Source: Pelovirga terrestris (GTDB lineage Bacteria > Desulfobacterota > Desulfuromonadia > Desulfuromonadales > Geopsychrobacteraceae). Taken from it: a stretch of 64,000 nucleotides of DNA. The notes under the pieces are model-generated. The model was not told where the DNA came from. It saw nothing but the letters and a program-made list of their open reading frames with translations, and did no database searches. Each line of letters opens with the position of its first letter. Position 1 is the stretch's first letter. Of the stretch, positions 7,582 to 17,087 are shown piece after piece. The DNA lies in NCBI RefSeq assembly GCF_014773365.1, contig NZ_JACWUN010000004.1, positions 124,001 through 188,000 on the forward strand, given 5' to 3'. Position numbers and translations under genes: made by a program.

Positions 7582-8612
7582 TGAGGGCTATTTTGCGTTT
7601 GTTGTTGATTGCTTGTGTTGTTTTGCTGTCAGTAACAGGCTGTCAGCAGCAGCCGGCAACGGACCCCTATTTGCAGTTGTCAGGGCAGACCATGGGCACG
7701 ACCTGGTCCGTTGCATTGCGTTCTACCAACACCTCAGATTTAGCCGGGATCAAGGCTGGATTGCATCAGCGCCTTGACGGCCTCAACGCGCTGATGTCGA
7801 CGTATGATTCTTCATCAGAGATTTCCCGTTTTAATCAGGACTCCGGCAACGACTGGTTTCCAGTCAGTGAAGATACCGCTCGGGTGGTTGCGTTGGCGCT
7901 GGAGATCAGCCGCCTGACGGATGGGGCCTTTGATGTCAGTGTTGGGCCCCTGGTTGAACTCTGGGGCTTCGGTGCACGACCGCGGCAATCTTCACCCCCT
8001 ACCTCTGAACAGATAGCGGCGGTTCTCGCTGCCGTCGGTTACGAAAATCTGGAGCTGCGCCGCGATCCTGCGGCGATCCGTAAAAAAATTCCGCAGCTGC
8101 GGATCGATTTCGCAGCTATAGCCAAAGGATACGCCGTTGATCTGCTGGCCCACTACCTTGACCAGCAGCAGATCGAACATTACCTGGTAGAAATTGGTGG
8201 TGAGCTGAAAATGAGGGGGGTGCGCAACGATGGCAGTCCCTGGCGCGTTGCCATTGAGCAGCCGTTGGACAGCAGCCGCAAGGTAGCAGCAATTTTTCCC
8301 TTGACCGATATCGCATTGGCAACCTCAGGGAATTATCGAAATTATTACGAGGAAAACGGCCGCCGCTATGTTCATACCATCGATCCGGTCAGCGGCAAGC
8401 CAATCCAACATCAACTTGCCTCAGCAACGGTTCTTGACCCTCTTGCTGCCCGGGCGGATGCTCTGGCGACGGCATTGATGGTGATGGGAGAGCATCGCGG
8501 CAGGCAGTTCTGCGAAGAACACCAGATTGCCGCGTACTTTATTATTCACCACAACACGGAGATGACCAGCTATTCCAGCCCGGCTTTGCAAGGGTTGCTG
8601 GAGCAGAGATAA
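7581..8612 (+). CDS. apbE: FAD:protein FMN transferase (ApbE), lipoprotein
   Basis: The start at 7581 (TGATG overlap) gives a clean lipoprotein signal: MRAILRLLLIACVVLLSVTGC with the lipidated Cys at residue 21. A longer frame from 7557 would bury this. The mature part shows TMGTTW, LMSTYDSSSEISRFN, the substrate-binding IDFAAIAKGYAVD, and near the end DALATALMVMGE with the metal-binding Asp. ApbE moves FMN from FAD to a Ser/Thr of periplasmic flavoproteins such as RnfG/NqrC or fumarate-reductase-like proteins. No target gene is adjacent in the window. Length (343 aa) is normal. Confidence 0.92.
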   Translation: MRAILRLLLIACVVLLSVTGCQQQPATDPYLQLSGQTMGTTWSVALRSTNTSDLAGIKAGLHQRLDGLNALMSTYDSSSEISRFNQDSGNDWFPVSEDTARVVALALEISRLTDGAFDVSVGPLVELWGFGARPRQSSPPTSEQIAAVLAAVGYENLELRRDPAAIRKKIPQLRIDFAAIAKGYAVDLLAHYLDQQQIEHYLVEIGGELKMRGVRNDGSPWRVAIEQPLDSSRKVAAIFPLTDIALATSGNYRNYYEENGRRYVHTIDPVSGKPIQHQLASATVLDPLAARADALATALMVMGEHRGRQFCEEHQIAAYFIIHHNTEMTSYSSPALQGLLEQR

Positions 8613-8617
8613 GCGCC

Positions 8618-9109
8618 ATGAGACTTGAGACCATCTATTTTGCCGGTGGCTGTTTGTGGGGCGTTCAGGCCTTTGTTAAAACCCTGCCAGGGGTAATCCT
8701 GACCGAGGCCGGGCGGGCCAATGGCAGGACCAATTCCCTTGATGGTGAGTACGATGGTTACGCCGAGTGCGTGAAAACCCTCTTTGACGCTGATCGCACG
8801 ACGCTGGAGCACCTGTTGAGATGTTTTTTTGAAATTATTGATCCCTATAGTGTCAACCGACAGGGAGAAGATGTGGGGTTGAAATACCGAACAGGGATCT
8901 ACAGTAGGGCTCCGCAACACTTAGAAATAGCTCGGCGGTTTATTGATACCAGAGCCGATGCGGAAAACATTGTTGTTGAAGTGCTTCCCCTTGCTCACTA
9001 TGTAAAAAGTGCAGAGGAGCATCAGGATCGTCTGGCGCGATGCCCTTCTGATTACTGTCACATCCCGCTGGAAATGTTGAATAAATATAAACATCGAAGG
9101 GAACAGTAG
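8618..9109 (+). CDS. msrA: Peptide-methionine (S)-S-oxide reductase
   Basis: 163 residues, opening MRLETIYFAGGCLWGVQAF; GGCLWG is the active-site motif (usual GGCFWG) with nucleophile Cys12. The mid-part has the typical GLKYRTGIY and, near the end, HYVKSAEEHQD. It repairs oxidised methionine in proteins using thioredoxin. The conserved Phe of the motif is Leu here. It follows apbE by five bases, making a three-gene redox run with the FMN reductase. Confidence 0.9.
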   Translation: MRLETIYFAGGCLWGVQAFVKTLPGVILTEAGRANGRTNSLDGEYDGYAECVKTLFDADRTTLEHLLRCFFEIIDPYSVNRQGEDVGLKYRTGIYSRAPQHLEIARRFIDTRADAENIVVEVLPLAHYVKSAEEHQDRLARCPSDYCHIPLEMLNKYKHRREQ

Positions 9110-9178
9110 TTCAGAGGTTATGTTAACCCGAAAGCGGCAGGAAATCTGAGCGCTATCTGCGGTCCCAGGTCTGCTCCC

Positions 9179-9640
9179 TTATAGCCGTTGATAAACCCAT
9201 GCGGGTTGGCCGTCCGCCAGGGTTAATTGGAGGCGATGGTAGCGTTCTCCCAGCCGTTCATAGCGATCGAGACGTCGCAGCCCTTGTGGGGTTACGCTAA
9301 AGACCACTCCTTTGGTTTTCGCCGATCCAACTTCAGTAATATCAAGTCCCAGTTTGCGGTAACCGGGCAGATGTGCCGGGGTTGAGTCCGTCAGTTCGCG
9401 GGTAATGAGCAGGCGCACCAGCGGATTACGCAGGGTACCGTAGGCAAAAACTCGCTGTTCACCGGCGTCTATTTCAACAACAGTGGAGTTGGGCGGAGAA
9501 TAATTGAACGGGCTGACGAAGGTCCACCACCCCCAGGTGCCGATGGCCAGGAGCAGGAGCAGGAGTATCATGCCAAGGCGCGTCAGCAATCTGCGCCGGC
9601 TCGATGAGCGAGGAGCGGTTCTACTTAGGGGGCCAGCCAT
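9179..9640 (-). CDS. Membrane-anchored gamma-glutamylcyclotransferase-like protein (GGCT/AIG2 fold)
   Basis: 153 residues: a basic N-terminus, one membrane helix (about 22-41), then an extracytoplasmic GGCT-like domain with the hallmark VFAYGTLR at 64-71 and the family ending of the type GLRRLDRYERLGERYHRLQL, with the acidic Tyr-Glu in RYERLGERY. Family members cyclise gamma-glutamyl groups or resolve gamma-glutamyl-amine bonds. Its start overlaps the end of the amidoligase gene by 16 bases, so the two are translationally linked; amidoligase/GGCT pairs have been described as building and breaking such bonds. The membrane anchor is unusual for the family. Confidence 0.8.
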   Translation of the reverse strand: MAGPLSRTAPRSSSRRRLLTRLGMILLLLLLAIGTWGWWTFVSPFNYSPPNSTVVEIDAGEQRVFAYGTLRNPLVRLLITRELTDSTPAHLPGYRKLGLDITEVGSAKTKGVVFSVTPQGLRRLDRYERLGERYHRLQLTLADGQPAWVYQRL

Positions 9641-10620
9641 TTATTTTCCAATTCGCTGCGCCAATCGCCGAACCAGCGCCGTAATGGATTGCGTTGTAAC
9701 TGTTGAAAGCGTTCACAGCAGGCAGTGAGTCGCTGTGTATCCGCTGCTAATTCTTCTATTCTGACCCAGTCGTTCCAGGAAAGATGAAGGCCCCAGTCAG
9801 CTTTATGGATATCGCAATTGGGCAGGCGATAGTGAAAGGTCGGCCGTGGTTTGATCAGCTCATCAGCGGTGACATGACGCACCCGTTGTTCATCAAGATG
9901 GAGAAACAGGGGAAGCATGTCCAGAGCGCGATTGCGGGTCGGATTATGATGCAGGTAGTCGTCGATCAGGGTGTCCATGTCAGGCTGGTACATAGGATCG
10001 ACCACTTTGAGAATGTATTGGTTGGGAAAAGGGTCAACGTAGCTGGTGATGCGGCGGGTGAGGTCAACGGCAACCCGCTCGACAATCCAGTCGTAACAGC
10101 AGAGAAAGGCTTTGAAAATCGCTCCGATGATCGCTGGATCAGCGGCAGGTATCTCCGGGTTTAACTGCATGCCGAAGGCATTAACAATATGATCGGAGGT
10201 GCCCTTGGCTCCTGTCGCGCGCAGTTCAGCAATGAGATCTTCTACCTGCGGTAGCCGGTCAAAGGGCAGCGGTGGGGAAACAATTTCCATCGGTACAATG
10301 CTCTCGGCGGCCCAGGCAATGGCCTCTTCAACCGATTTTTCAAGGCCTCCTTCCAGGGTGCTGGAATCGCGGGTTTCACGCCCCATTTTTTTGAGCAGAT
10401 TAAAATCAAGTTCAACCACCCAGTCGCCGGCAGCGTCACCACGCAGGATGCGAGCATAGCGGCCATCAGTTTCGATCTCCAGGTGTAAAAAGTCGGCGAC
10501 CGTTGTCGCCAACTGCTCGAGGGTGAGACCACTCATCTCCAGCTCGATGCCCACCCGGCGCGGTTTGCCCTCAGGATTTTTATGCCATGGGGGCATTCTT
10601 AGAACCTGTGGATACTCCAT
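9625..10620 (-). CDS. Amidoligase-family enzyme (glutamine-synthetase-like ligase)
   Basis: 331 residues from the ATG at 10620, preceded by GGAG nine bases away; a TTG at 10644 in frame is the alternative. The N-terminal RRVGIELEMSGL and VELDF segments are the metal/ATP-binding strands of the putative amidoligase family (COOH-NH2 ligase fold), and the late FHYRLPNCDI region fits as well. Known family context: condensation of a carboxylate with an amine on small peptides or polyamines. It is paired with a membrane GGCT-like protein and preceded by a small ferredoxin. Substrate unknown. Confidence 0.78.
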   Translation of the reverse strand: MEYPQVLRMPPWHKNPEGKPRRVGIELEMSGLTLEQLATTVADFLHLEIETDGRYARILRGDAAGDWVVELDFNLLKKMGRETRDSSTLEGGLEKSVEEAIAWAAESIVPMEIVSPPLPFDRLPQVEDLIAELRATGAKGTSDHIVNAFGMQLNPEIPAADPAIIGAIFKAFLCCYDWIVERVAVDLTRRITSYVDPFPNQYILKVVDPMYQPDMDTLIDDYLHHNPTRNRALDMLPLFLHLDEQRVRHVTADELIKPRPTFHYRLPNCDIHKADWGLHLSWNDWVRIEELAADTQRLTACCERFQQLQRNPLRRWFGDWRSELENKWLAP

Positions 10621-10650
10621 TTTTGGCTTCTCCAGCGATGACAAGCTTTG

Positions 10651-10851
10651 TTACTTCAGAGTGAGATTGATGGCATTCAAGGGGCACTGATCGATGCAGC
10701 CCCCGCAATTGCAGCAGAGACAGGGGTCTACAACAGCTCGTTTTTTACCCCGTCCCCGGGGCTGGTCGGTAAGCAGGGTCAGGGCAGCAAAAGGGCACGC
10801 GCTAACGCACGCACCGCAGCCGCTGCAGCGCTCACTGATGATAACGGCCAT
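10651..10851 (-). CDS. Two-cluster [4Fe-4S] ferredoxin
   Basis: 66 residues from the ATG at 10851, chosen because AGGAG sits eight bases before it; an upstream Met at 10890 lacks a site. Two cluster motifs are seen: CSGCGACVSACP and CCNCGGCIDQCP, each CxxCxxCxxxCP. A basic linker (RGRGKKR) separates them. It would carry electrons in the cytoplasm. It lies 112 bases downstream of an acyl-CoA dehydrogenase and just ahead of the amidoligase; which one it serves, if either, is open. Confidence 0.85.
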   Translation of the reverse strand: MAVIISERCSGCGACVSACPFAALTLLTDQPRGRGKKRAVVDPCLCCNCGGCIDQCPLNAINLTLK

Positions 10852-10963
10852 GGCAAGGGCTCCTGTTACGGCACTCCTTCTGCGAGACATTATGCAGAAA
10901 AGCCGGCCAAAGGAAAAGGGGGAGGTCGGGGAGATTGCAGGGGCAATGTCCCTCTGAGAACCC

Positions 10964-12109
10964 TTAGCGCATCAGCGCTGAACCGATGACCAGGCGGTGG
11001 ATTTCATTGGTGCCTTCGTAGATCTGGGTGATTTTGGCGTCGCGCATCATCCGTTCTAGCGGAAAGTCCCGGGTATAGCCGTAGCCACCAAGCACCTGAA
11101 CCGCTTCGGTCGTGACGCGCATGGCGACATCGGCGGCAAACATCTTGGCCATCGCTGCCTGTTGCCCATAGGCCAGGCCACTGCCGGCGCGCCAGGCGGC
11201 TTGATAGACCAGTAGCCGCGCCGCTTCAATCTCCGTTGCCATGTCAGCAAGCTTGAATAAAACCCCCTGAAAATGATGGATGGCCTGATCGAATTGCTTG
11301 CGCTCTTTGGCGTAGCTGGTCGCTGCTTCGAAGGCTCCCTGGGCAATGCCCAATGCCTGGGCGGCGATGCCGATTCGCCCGCCGTCGAGGGTCTTCATCG
11401 CAATCTTGAACCCTTGTCCTTCTTCGCCCAGCAGGTTGCCGGTCGGAATCCGGCAGCTGTCAAATACCAGTTCCATGGTGGGGGAAGAACAAATCCCCAT
11501 TTTTCTTTCTTTTTTGCCGAAGGAAAACCCGGGGGTATTTTTCTCGACGATAAAGGCGCTGATTCCCCGATGTTTCTCGGCGGTTTTATCGCTGCGCGCC
11601 AGAACAATGTAGGTCTCGGCGTCACCACCATTGGTAATGAAGTTCTTGCTGCCGTTCAGTACCCAGGTATCGCCGTCTTTGACAGCGGTGGTTTTGGTGC
11701 CTCCGGCATCAGAGCCGGCACCGCTCTCGGTCAGACCAAAAGCACCGAGGGTGCGCCCTTCGGCCAGGGGTTTGAGAAAGCACTGTTTCTGCTCTTCGGT
11801 GCCGAACAGAAAGAGGGGATTGGCGCCGAGGGAAAGGTGCGCTGACAAGGTGACGCCGGTTGACGCGCAGACCCGCGACAGTTCCTCCACCGCAATGGCG
11901 TAGCTGATGTAGTCGGCACCAGCCCCACCATACTCTTCCGGAAAAATAATCCCGGTCAAACCAAGCTCGGCCAATCGATTAAACATCAACGCCCGATCAA
12001 AGCGCTCCTGTTCATCCCGCTCAGCGGCAGAAGGAGCCAGTTCCGCTTCGGAGAAGTCCCGTACCATCTGGCGCATCAATTTATGTTCGTCGGTCAGCTC
12101 AAAGATCAT
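10964..12109 (-). CDS. Short/medium-chain acyl-CoA dehydrogenase
   Basis: 381 residues, the normal length of butyryl-CoA-type enzymes. Signature 1 [17 protein letters not shown] and the C-terminal signature [20 protein letters not shown] plus [11 protein letters not shown], containing the catalytic Glu, are intact. FAD-dependent; it oxidises acyl-CoA to trans-2-enoyl-CoA and passes electrons to electron-transfer flavoprotein. AGGAGA precedes the ATG by six bases. It follows an enoyl-CoA hydratase gene in the same direction, so the two can carry out consecutive beta-oxidation steps. Confidence 0.92.
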   Translation of the reverse strand: MIFELTDEHKLMRQMVRDFSEAELAPSAAERDEQERFDRALMFNRLAELGLTGIIFPEEYGGAGADYISYAIAVEELSRVCASTGVTLSAHLSLGANPLFLFGTEEQKQCFLKPLAEGRTLGAFGLTESGAGSDAGGTKTTAVKDGDTWVLNGSKNFITNGGDAETYIVLARSDKTAEKHRGISAFIVEKNTPGFSFGKKERKMGICSSPTMELVFDSCRIPTGNLLGEEGQGFKIAMKTLDGGRIGIAAQALGIAQGAFEAATSYAKERKQFDQAIHHFQGVLFKLADMATEIEAARLLVYQAAWRAGSGLAYGQQAAMAKMFAADVAMRVTTEAVQVLGGYGYTRDFPLERMMRDAKITQIYEGTNEIHRLVIGSALMR

Positions 12110-12140
12110 GGTCGTCTCCTGTCGTTATTCGCATGGATAT

Positions 12141-12920
12141 TTATGAGAATTGCGAAAAATCCGCCTTACGCCTCTGGAGAAAGGCGCTGATGGCTTCCTG
12201 TGCTTCCGGTTTGGCGAGCTGCTGCAGAAACAGCGCTCCTTCTTTGCGCATGACGTTGGCAATCGGTTCCTGCTGCTGCTCCTTGAGCAAGGATTTAGTC
12301 AGTCGCACAGCCTCTGGAGGCTGGGCTGCCAGCCGTGTTGCTTTGGCGAGAACCTGATCTTCCAGGGTCGCAGAGTCGAAGAGCTGATTGATCAAGCCGT
12401 ATTCCAGGGCTGTTGCTGCATCGACCATTTCACCCAGCAGCAACATGTCTGCCGCCCGCTGCGGGCCGATCCGGCGTGGCAGCAGATAGCTGGAAGCCGC
12501 CTCCGGGCACAGGCCCAGGTTGACGAAGGGTAATTGAAAGCGCGCCGTCTCGTCGGCGTAAACCAGATCACAATGCAGCAGCATGGTGGTGCCGATGCCG
12601 ACCGCTGGACCACTGACCATGGCCAGCAAGGGTTTGGTTGTCTGGCTGATCGTCCGCAGGAAACGAAACACCGGACTGTTTTCCCCCTGCGGCGGGTGTT
12701 TAGCAAAATCAGACAGGTCATTGCCGCTGGTGAAGCAACTGGCCGTGCCGTGCAGCAGAATGACCCGTACCTGTCGATCCTGTTCGGTGGCCTCCAGCGC
12801 AGTACTCATGGCGTCATACATTGCCATAGTCAGGGCGTTACGTTTCTCCGGGCGCGCAATCCCGATCCGCAGAATTTTATCACTGACTTCGGTGGTGATA
12901 AGAGAACTGTCGTTTGTCAT
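12141..12920 (-). CDS. Enoyl-CoA hydratase/isomerase family protein
   Basis: 259 residues of crotonase fold. The CoA-binding RPEKRNALTMAMYDAM and the oxyanion-hole region LHGTASCFTSGNDLSDF are clear, as is the second oxyanion segment SGPAVGIGTTMLLHCDLVYA. In the latter region the catalytic Glu positions of true hydratases (E144/E164 in the rat enzyme) are not obvious: the sequence has PEAASSYLLPRRIG, with one Glu. It may therefore be an isomerase or a hydratase with altered specificity. The gene sits between the MBL-fold hydrolase and the acyl-CoA dehydrogenase genes in one direction. Confidence 0.85.
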   Translation of the reverse strand: MTNDSSLITTEVSDKILRIGIARPEKRNALTMAMYDAMSTALEATEQDRQVRVILLHGTASCFTSGNDLSDFAKHPPQGENSPVFRFLRTISQTTKPLLAMVSGPAVGIGTTMLLHCDLVYADETARFQLPFVNLGLCPEAASSYLLPRRIGPQRAADMLLLGEMVDAATALEYGLINQLFDSATLEDQVLAKATRLAAQPPEAVRLTKSLLKEQQQEPIANVMRKEGALFLQQLAKPEAQEAISAFLQRRKADFSQFS

Positions 12921-13026
12921 GGGTCATCCGTTCCGATAAAAATTCAAGTAAGCTTCTGATTTGAAAGGCAGCTACGTGATACTGCGGCCGCCACCGACAA
13001 CCAGGACCTGCTGCGGTTTTTTAACG

Positions 13027-13983
13027 TCAGGGTGCCAGTGCCGCGTGGTAGAGATCCGAAACCGTCGAAAACAGACCGATGGTCTCCAGTGCCCGGCGCA
13101 GCGCATCGGGTTGAGCAAGAAAGTCACGGATAAAAACCAGCTCCGAGGCTTTCAGGTAAACGGCGAATGGTGGACATGGTTTGCCGGCAAGGAGTTCCTG
13201 AGCGACTTCGGCGACGGAACGCGCCGGGTCGATCTGCTTGACCTTCGCGCCGCGCTCCAGCAGTTTGGTAACGTAAAAAATGATATTGGTATCGACACTT
13301 TCGATGGAATAACGATGGCCAGGCAGAATGGTCTTGTCGCGCAGTCCGGCCAGTTTAAGCAAGGTGGCACAATAGGCGTCGTAATTGCGGAAACGTTCAC
13401 CGCTGAGCAGATCGACATCGAGCAGTGGTGACTGAAATATTCCGCGCAGCAGCACATCACCGGTGACGGCCCAGGTGGCGCCGGCCAGAACCAGATCGCT
13501 CTGGGAATGCCCCGGACAGGAGGTCACCTCAATGCCAAGATGGGGGGGCAGGTCGTCCTCAATGATGCGGTAGCGGGTCGGCAGAGTGGGAAATACCGAA
13601 CCGTCTTCCATGCTGGCCGCAAAACGGCTGAGGAATTCGTTGCTGAAGCCAAAAAACTGCAGCAGCTCGTACATTAATTGCAGTCGTTGTTCGTGCCGCT
13701 CGATTTTCAGGCTGTCACGAAACGGCAGATAGATGGTTGCATCGGTCTTCTGCTCCAGCCAGTGGGCCAGCCCGTAATGATCAATATGACAGTGGCTGAT
13801 AATGACATGGCGCAGGTGCTTCAGATCGAGGTGCCGCTGCAGATAGTTCCGGGCTTCCGGTGTTGGCGGCCCGGTATCAAACAGCACCGGATCATCTCCG
13901 ATGGTTGCTGTATAACAATGAACCGGGCCAACCAGATAGGGGGTTTTCAGGGTATGCTGTTGCGGCACCATCTGCTGACTCAA
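13027..13983 (-). CDS. MBL-fold metallo-hydrolase
   Basis: 318 residues with the metal-binding motif SHCHIDHYGLAHWL (HxHxDH), then PGHSQSDL with the third His, TGDVLL, and PGHRYSIES near the end: the full set of a two-metal beta-lactamase-fold hydrolase. Its ATG overlaps the stop of the upstream fadE gene (ATGA at 13980-13983), so it belongs to the beta-oxidation operon. A thioesterase or other acyl-CoA hydrolysing role fits the context, but substrate cannot be read from sequence. Confidence 0.85.
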   Translation of the reverse strand: MSQQMVPQQHTLKTPYLVGPVHCYTATIGDDPVLFDTGPPTPEARNYLQRHLDLKHLRHVIISHCHIDHYGLAHWLEQKTDATIYLPFRDSLKIERHEQRLQLMYELLQFFGFSNEFLSRFAASMEDGSVFPTLPTRYRIIEDDLPPHLGIEVTSCPGHSQSDLVLAGATWAVTGDVLLRGIFQSPLLDVDLLSGERFRNYDAYCATLLKLAGLRDKTILPGHRYSIESVDTNIIFYVTKLLERGAKVKQIDPARSVAEVAQELLAGKPCPPFAVYLKASELVFIRDFLAQPDALRRALETIGLFSTVSDLYHAALAP

Positions 13984-15761
13984 AACAGATATTTTTCAGC
14001 GTCAATAGCGGCCTTTGCAAGAGTCCGTTTGGCACTGAGCAGGCCACCGGCATCGTATTTGGTAAAACGCCGCACGCCGGACAGGATCATGGTCAGGGTG
14101 TCCCCCTCTTCGACAAAATAGGCCGCTTTACGGGCGGCGCTGGCCGCCTCCTCAGTGGCATTGAAGGTGAAAACTTTAACCGCTGCAGCCAGCTGTTCCC
14201 GGCGTGCTTGACTTAAGCCCGCGCTGATCTTTTCGGCACGCAGAACGGCACTTTCGATGGCAAAAATCTGAATGATGATATCCGCGGCCGCGATCAGGAT
14301 TTCCTGTTCATCGGAAATTTTTTCCATAAATTTCTGAACGGCGGCACCTGCTAAAATAAGGAATAAAGTCTTCAGATTCTGGATGGTGACTTTTTCTGTG
14401 GCGAAGGGAATGCTGGTGTCGATCTCTTCGAAGGAGGGTGTCATCAGTGCTTCGAAGGCTTTCATTGCTTCACTCTGCAGGGGCAATTCCCCTTTCATGG
14501 AGCGGCGCAGAATCATCCCGGTAATCAGCAGACGATTGATCTCGTTGGTGCCTTCAAAAATCCGGTTGATCCGCTCATCGCGGTAGTAGCGCTCGGCTGG
14601 ATACTCGCTGCAGAAACCGTAACCGCCATGGATCTGCACCACTTCATCGACAGTTTTAGCCAGAACATCGCTGCAGAACACCTTCGAAATACCACACTCG
14701 GCGGCGTATTCTTCGATGGCTTTCTGATACTGTTCGTAATAATCGGGAATCCCTTTTTCGATGGTGGCCAGCTTGTCGTCAAGCAATCCGGCCAGACGGT
14801 AAACCAGTGACTCGGAGGCATAGATGGCTGCACTGAGATCGGCAATCTTCTCCTGAATAGCACCAAAGGCGGAAATCGGCCGGCCGAACTGCTTGCGTTC
14901 GTTGGCATAGCGGAGTCCTTCTCCAAGGGCCATTTTGGCCGCACCAGTCACACAGGCGCCGAGCTTGAAGCGGCCGACATTCAGGACGTTGAAGGCAATT
15001 TTATGGCCTTTGCCGATGTCACCCAGGACGTTCTCCACCGGCACCCGGCAGTTGTCGAGAATGATCTGGGTGGTTGAGCTGCCCTTGATCCCCATTTTTT
15101 TCTCTTCATTGCCGACGATCAGACCGGGGAAGCTTTTTTCCACCAGAAAAGCGGTAAAATGCTCTTTGTCGATTTTTGCAAAGACGGTGAACAGTTCGGC
15201 AAACCCCCCATTGGTGATGTATTGCTTGGTGCCGTTGAGCAGGTAATGGCTGCCGTCTGCGCTTAAGGTGGCGCTGGTCTGGGCGCTCAAGGCATCGCTG
15301 CCGGACCCGGGTTCGGTCAGGCAATAGGCAGAACACCATTCTCCGCTGATGATCTTTTCCAGGTATTTCTCTTTTTGCTGGGCCGTACCGTAATAGATTA
15401 ACGGCAGAGTGCCGATGCCGGTGTGGGCAGCAAAAGCGACGGAGAAGGAACCGCTGGTGGAGATCTTTTCACCGACCAGCATACTTGACGCTTTGTCCAG
15501 TTCCAGGCCGCCATCCTCCTCGGCGGCATCCATCATCAGCAGACCGAGTTCACCACACTTGCGCATGCCCGCGACAACATGGGAAAAATCCTGATTTTCA
15601 ATCTCTTCATGGTGAGGCAGAATTTCCTCGGTGACAAACTTCTCCGTCGTTTCCGCGAAAGCGCGTTGCTCGTCACTAAAATCCTCCGGGGTAAAAACAT
15701 CCTGGCATATTGTCTCCTCAATGAGAAAATCTCCGCCCTTCCTGATCTTTCCAGCCATCAT
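13980..15761 (-). CDS. fadE: Acyl-CoA dehydrogenase, long FadE type
   Basis: 593 residues, with the usual opening of this subtype MMAGKIRKGGDFLIEE. The flavin motif AYCLTEPGSGSDALSAQTSA and the C-terminal signature GGYGFCSEYPAERYYRDERI with FEGTNEINRLL are present, followed by an extra helical domain of about 170 residues, as in the B. subtilis FadE and related 590-residue enzymes. It performs the first beta-oxidation step on medium or long acyl-CoA. GAGG precedes the ATG. It forms a fadN-fadA-fadE run with the next two genes upstream. Confidence 0.92.
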   Translation of the reverse strand: MMAGKIRKGGDFLIEETICQDVFTPEDFSDEQRAFAETTEKFVTEEILPHHEEIENQDFSHVVAGMRKCGELGLLMMDAAEEDGGLELDKASSMLVGEKISTSGSFSVAFAAHTGIGTLPLIYYGTAQQKEKYLEKIISGEWCSAYCLTEPGSGSDALSAQTSATLSADGSHYLLNGTKQYITNGGFAELFTVFAKIDKEHFTAFLVEKSFPGLIVGNEEKKMGIKGSSTTQIILDNCRVPVENVLGDIGKGHKIAFNVLNVGRFKLGACVTGAAKMALGEGLRYANERKQFGRPISAFGAIQEKIADLSAAIYASESLVYRLAGLLDDKLATIEKGIPDYYEQYQKAIEEYAAECGISKVFCSDVLAKTVDEVVQIHGGYGFCSEYPAERYYRDERINRIFEGTNEINRLLITGMILRRSMKGELPLQSEAMKAFEALMTPSFEEIDTSIPFATEKVTIQNLKTLFLILAGAAVQKFMEKISDEQEILIAAADIIIQIFAIESAVLRAEKISAGLSQARREQLAAAVKVFTFNATEEAASAARKAAYFVEEGDTLTMILSGVRRFTKYDAGGLLSAKRTLAKAAIDAEKYLF

Positions 15762-15849
15762 AAGTACCTCGCAAATATAATTATAAAGTGATGTTGATTA
15801 ACCTTAAGTTTCCGGAGGTTCCGGCCGGACGCAAACTTAGCAGCAGAAT

Positions 15850-17022
15850 CTAGATTTTCTCGAAGATTCCTGCCGCCCCCATGCCGCCCCCGATGCACAT
15901 GGAGACCATGCCATAATGGCTGTCGCGGCGTTGCATCTCATGCAGCAAGGTGGCGGTCAGTTTGGCGCCGGTGCAACCTAAGGGGTGTCCCAGAGCGATG
16001 GCGCCGCCATTGACGTTGATCAGCGCCGGATTCAGATCGAGTTCCTGGATGACGGCCAGGGACTGGGCGGCGAAGGCCTCGTTGAGTTCGATCAGACCAA
16101 TGTCGCTGTGTTTCAGCCCGGCCATCTTGAGTGCGGCCGGGATCGCCTCGACCGGACCGATCCCCATGATCTCCGGGGGGACCCCTTTGACCGCAAAGCT
16201 GACAAAGCGTGCCAGTGGCTTGGCGCTGATACTGTGAAGGAATTCTTCCGACACAACCAGCACCGCCGCCGCGCCATCGGTCATCTGTGAGCTGTTTCCG
16301 GCAGTGACCGTGCCATTCAGTTTGAAGGCGGGGGTCAGTTTGGCAAGGCCCTCAAGGCTGGTGTCGGCGCGCACACCATCATCAATGCTGATCAGTTTTC
16401 GATGTTTCTGGAGGTTGTTGTTGATAATAAGGGTTTCTTCCACTTCGACCGGGATGATTTCATCCTTGAATCGGTCGGCAGCAATTGCTGCAGCCGCTTT
16501 CTGGTGGCTGCCGACGGCAAAAAGATCCTGTTGCTCACGGTTGATGGCATATTTGTCGGCCACCAGTTCGGCGGTGATCCCCATGGAGGCGTAGCTTTCC
16601 GGCCAGGTGGCAGCCAGTCCGGGGTTGGCACTGTATTTATTGCCCCCCATCGGAACTACGGTCATCGATTCGGCGCCGCCGGCAACAATGCAGTCAGCAA
16701 AACCGGCGATAATCCGTTCGGCCGCAGTGGCGATGGTCTGCAGTCCGGAGGAACAGAAGCGGTTGATGGTCTGGGCCGGCACCTGGTAGGGGAGACCGGC
16801 TTTCAACGCTGCGATGCGGGCAAAGTTCATCCCCTGTTCCGCTTCCGGGAAGGCGCAACCGATCAGGACATCGTCAATGCTCATGGGGTCGATCCCGGTG
16901 TGTTCGATCAGCCCCTTGATGGCGGCGGCGGCCAGATCGTCCGGGCGCATATCCTTGAAACCACCCTTTTTCGCCCGGCAGCCTGGAGTCCGGTAGGCAG
17001 CGAGTATATATGCTGTTTTCAT
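15850..17022 (-). CDS. fadA: Acetyl-CoA acyltransferase (thiolase)
   Basis: 390 residues. The acyl-accepting cysteine lies in INRFCSSGLQTIATAAERI, the mid-motif NEAFAAQSLAV and GGAIALGHPLGCTGAK are intact, and the C-terminal catalytic Cys is in MVSMCIGGGMGAAGIF. It cleaves 3-ketoacyl-CoA with CoA to acetyl-CoA and a shortened acyl-CoA. GGAGG precedes the start by nine bases. It lies between fadN and fadE as in Gram-positive fadNAE operons. Confidence 0.95.
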   Translation of the reverse strand: MKTAYILAAYRTPGCRAKKGGFKDMRPDDLAAAAIKGLIEHTGIDPMSIDDVLIGCAFPEAEQGMNFARIAALKAGLPYQVPAQTINRFCSSGLQTIATAAERIIAGFADCIVAGGAESMTVVPMGGNKYSANPGLAATWPESYASMGITAELVADKYAINREQQDLFAVGSHQKAAAAIAADRFKDEIIPVEVEETLIINNNLQKHRKLISIDDGVRADTSLEGLAKLTPAFKLNGTVTAGNSSQMTDGAAAVLVVSEEFLHSISAKPLARFVSFAVKGVPPEIMGIGPVEAIPAALKMAGLKHSDIGLIELNEAFAAQSLAVIQELDLNPALINVNGGAIALGHPLGCTGAKLTATLLHEMQRRDSHYGMVSMCIGGGMGAAGIFEKI

Positions 17023-17087
17023 GATGATTTTCCTCCATATAGATCCGTAAGGGCGTGGTGTATCGTGCCCCTGCCAGCGGGTTCTGA

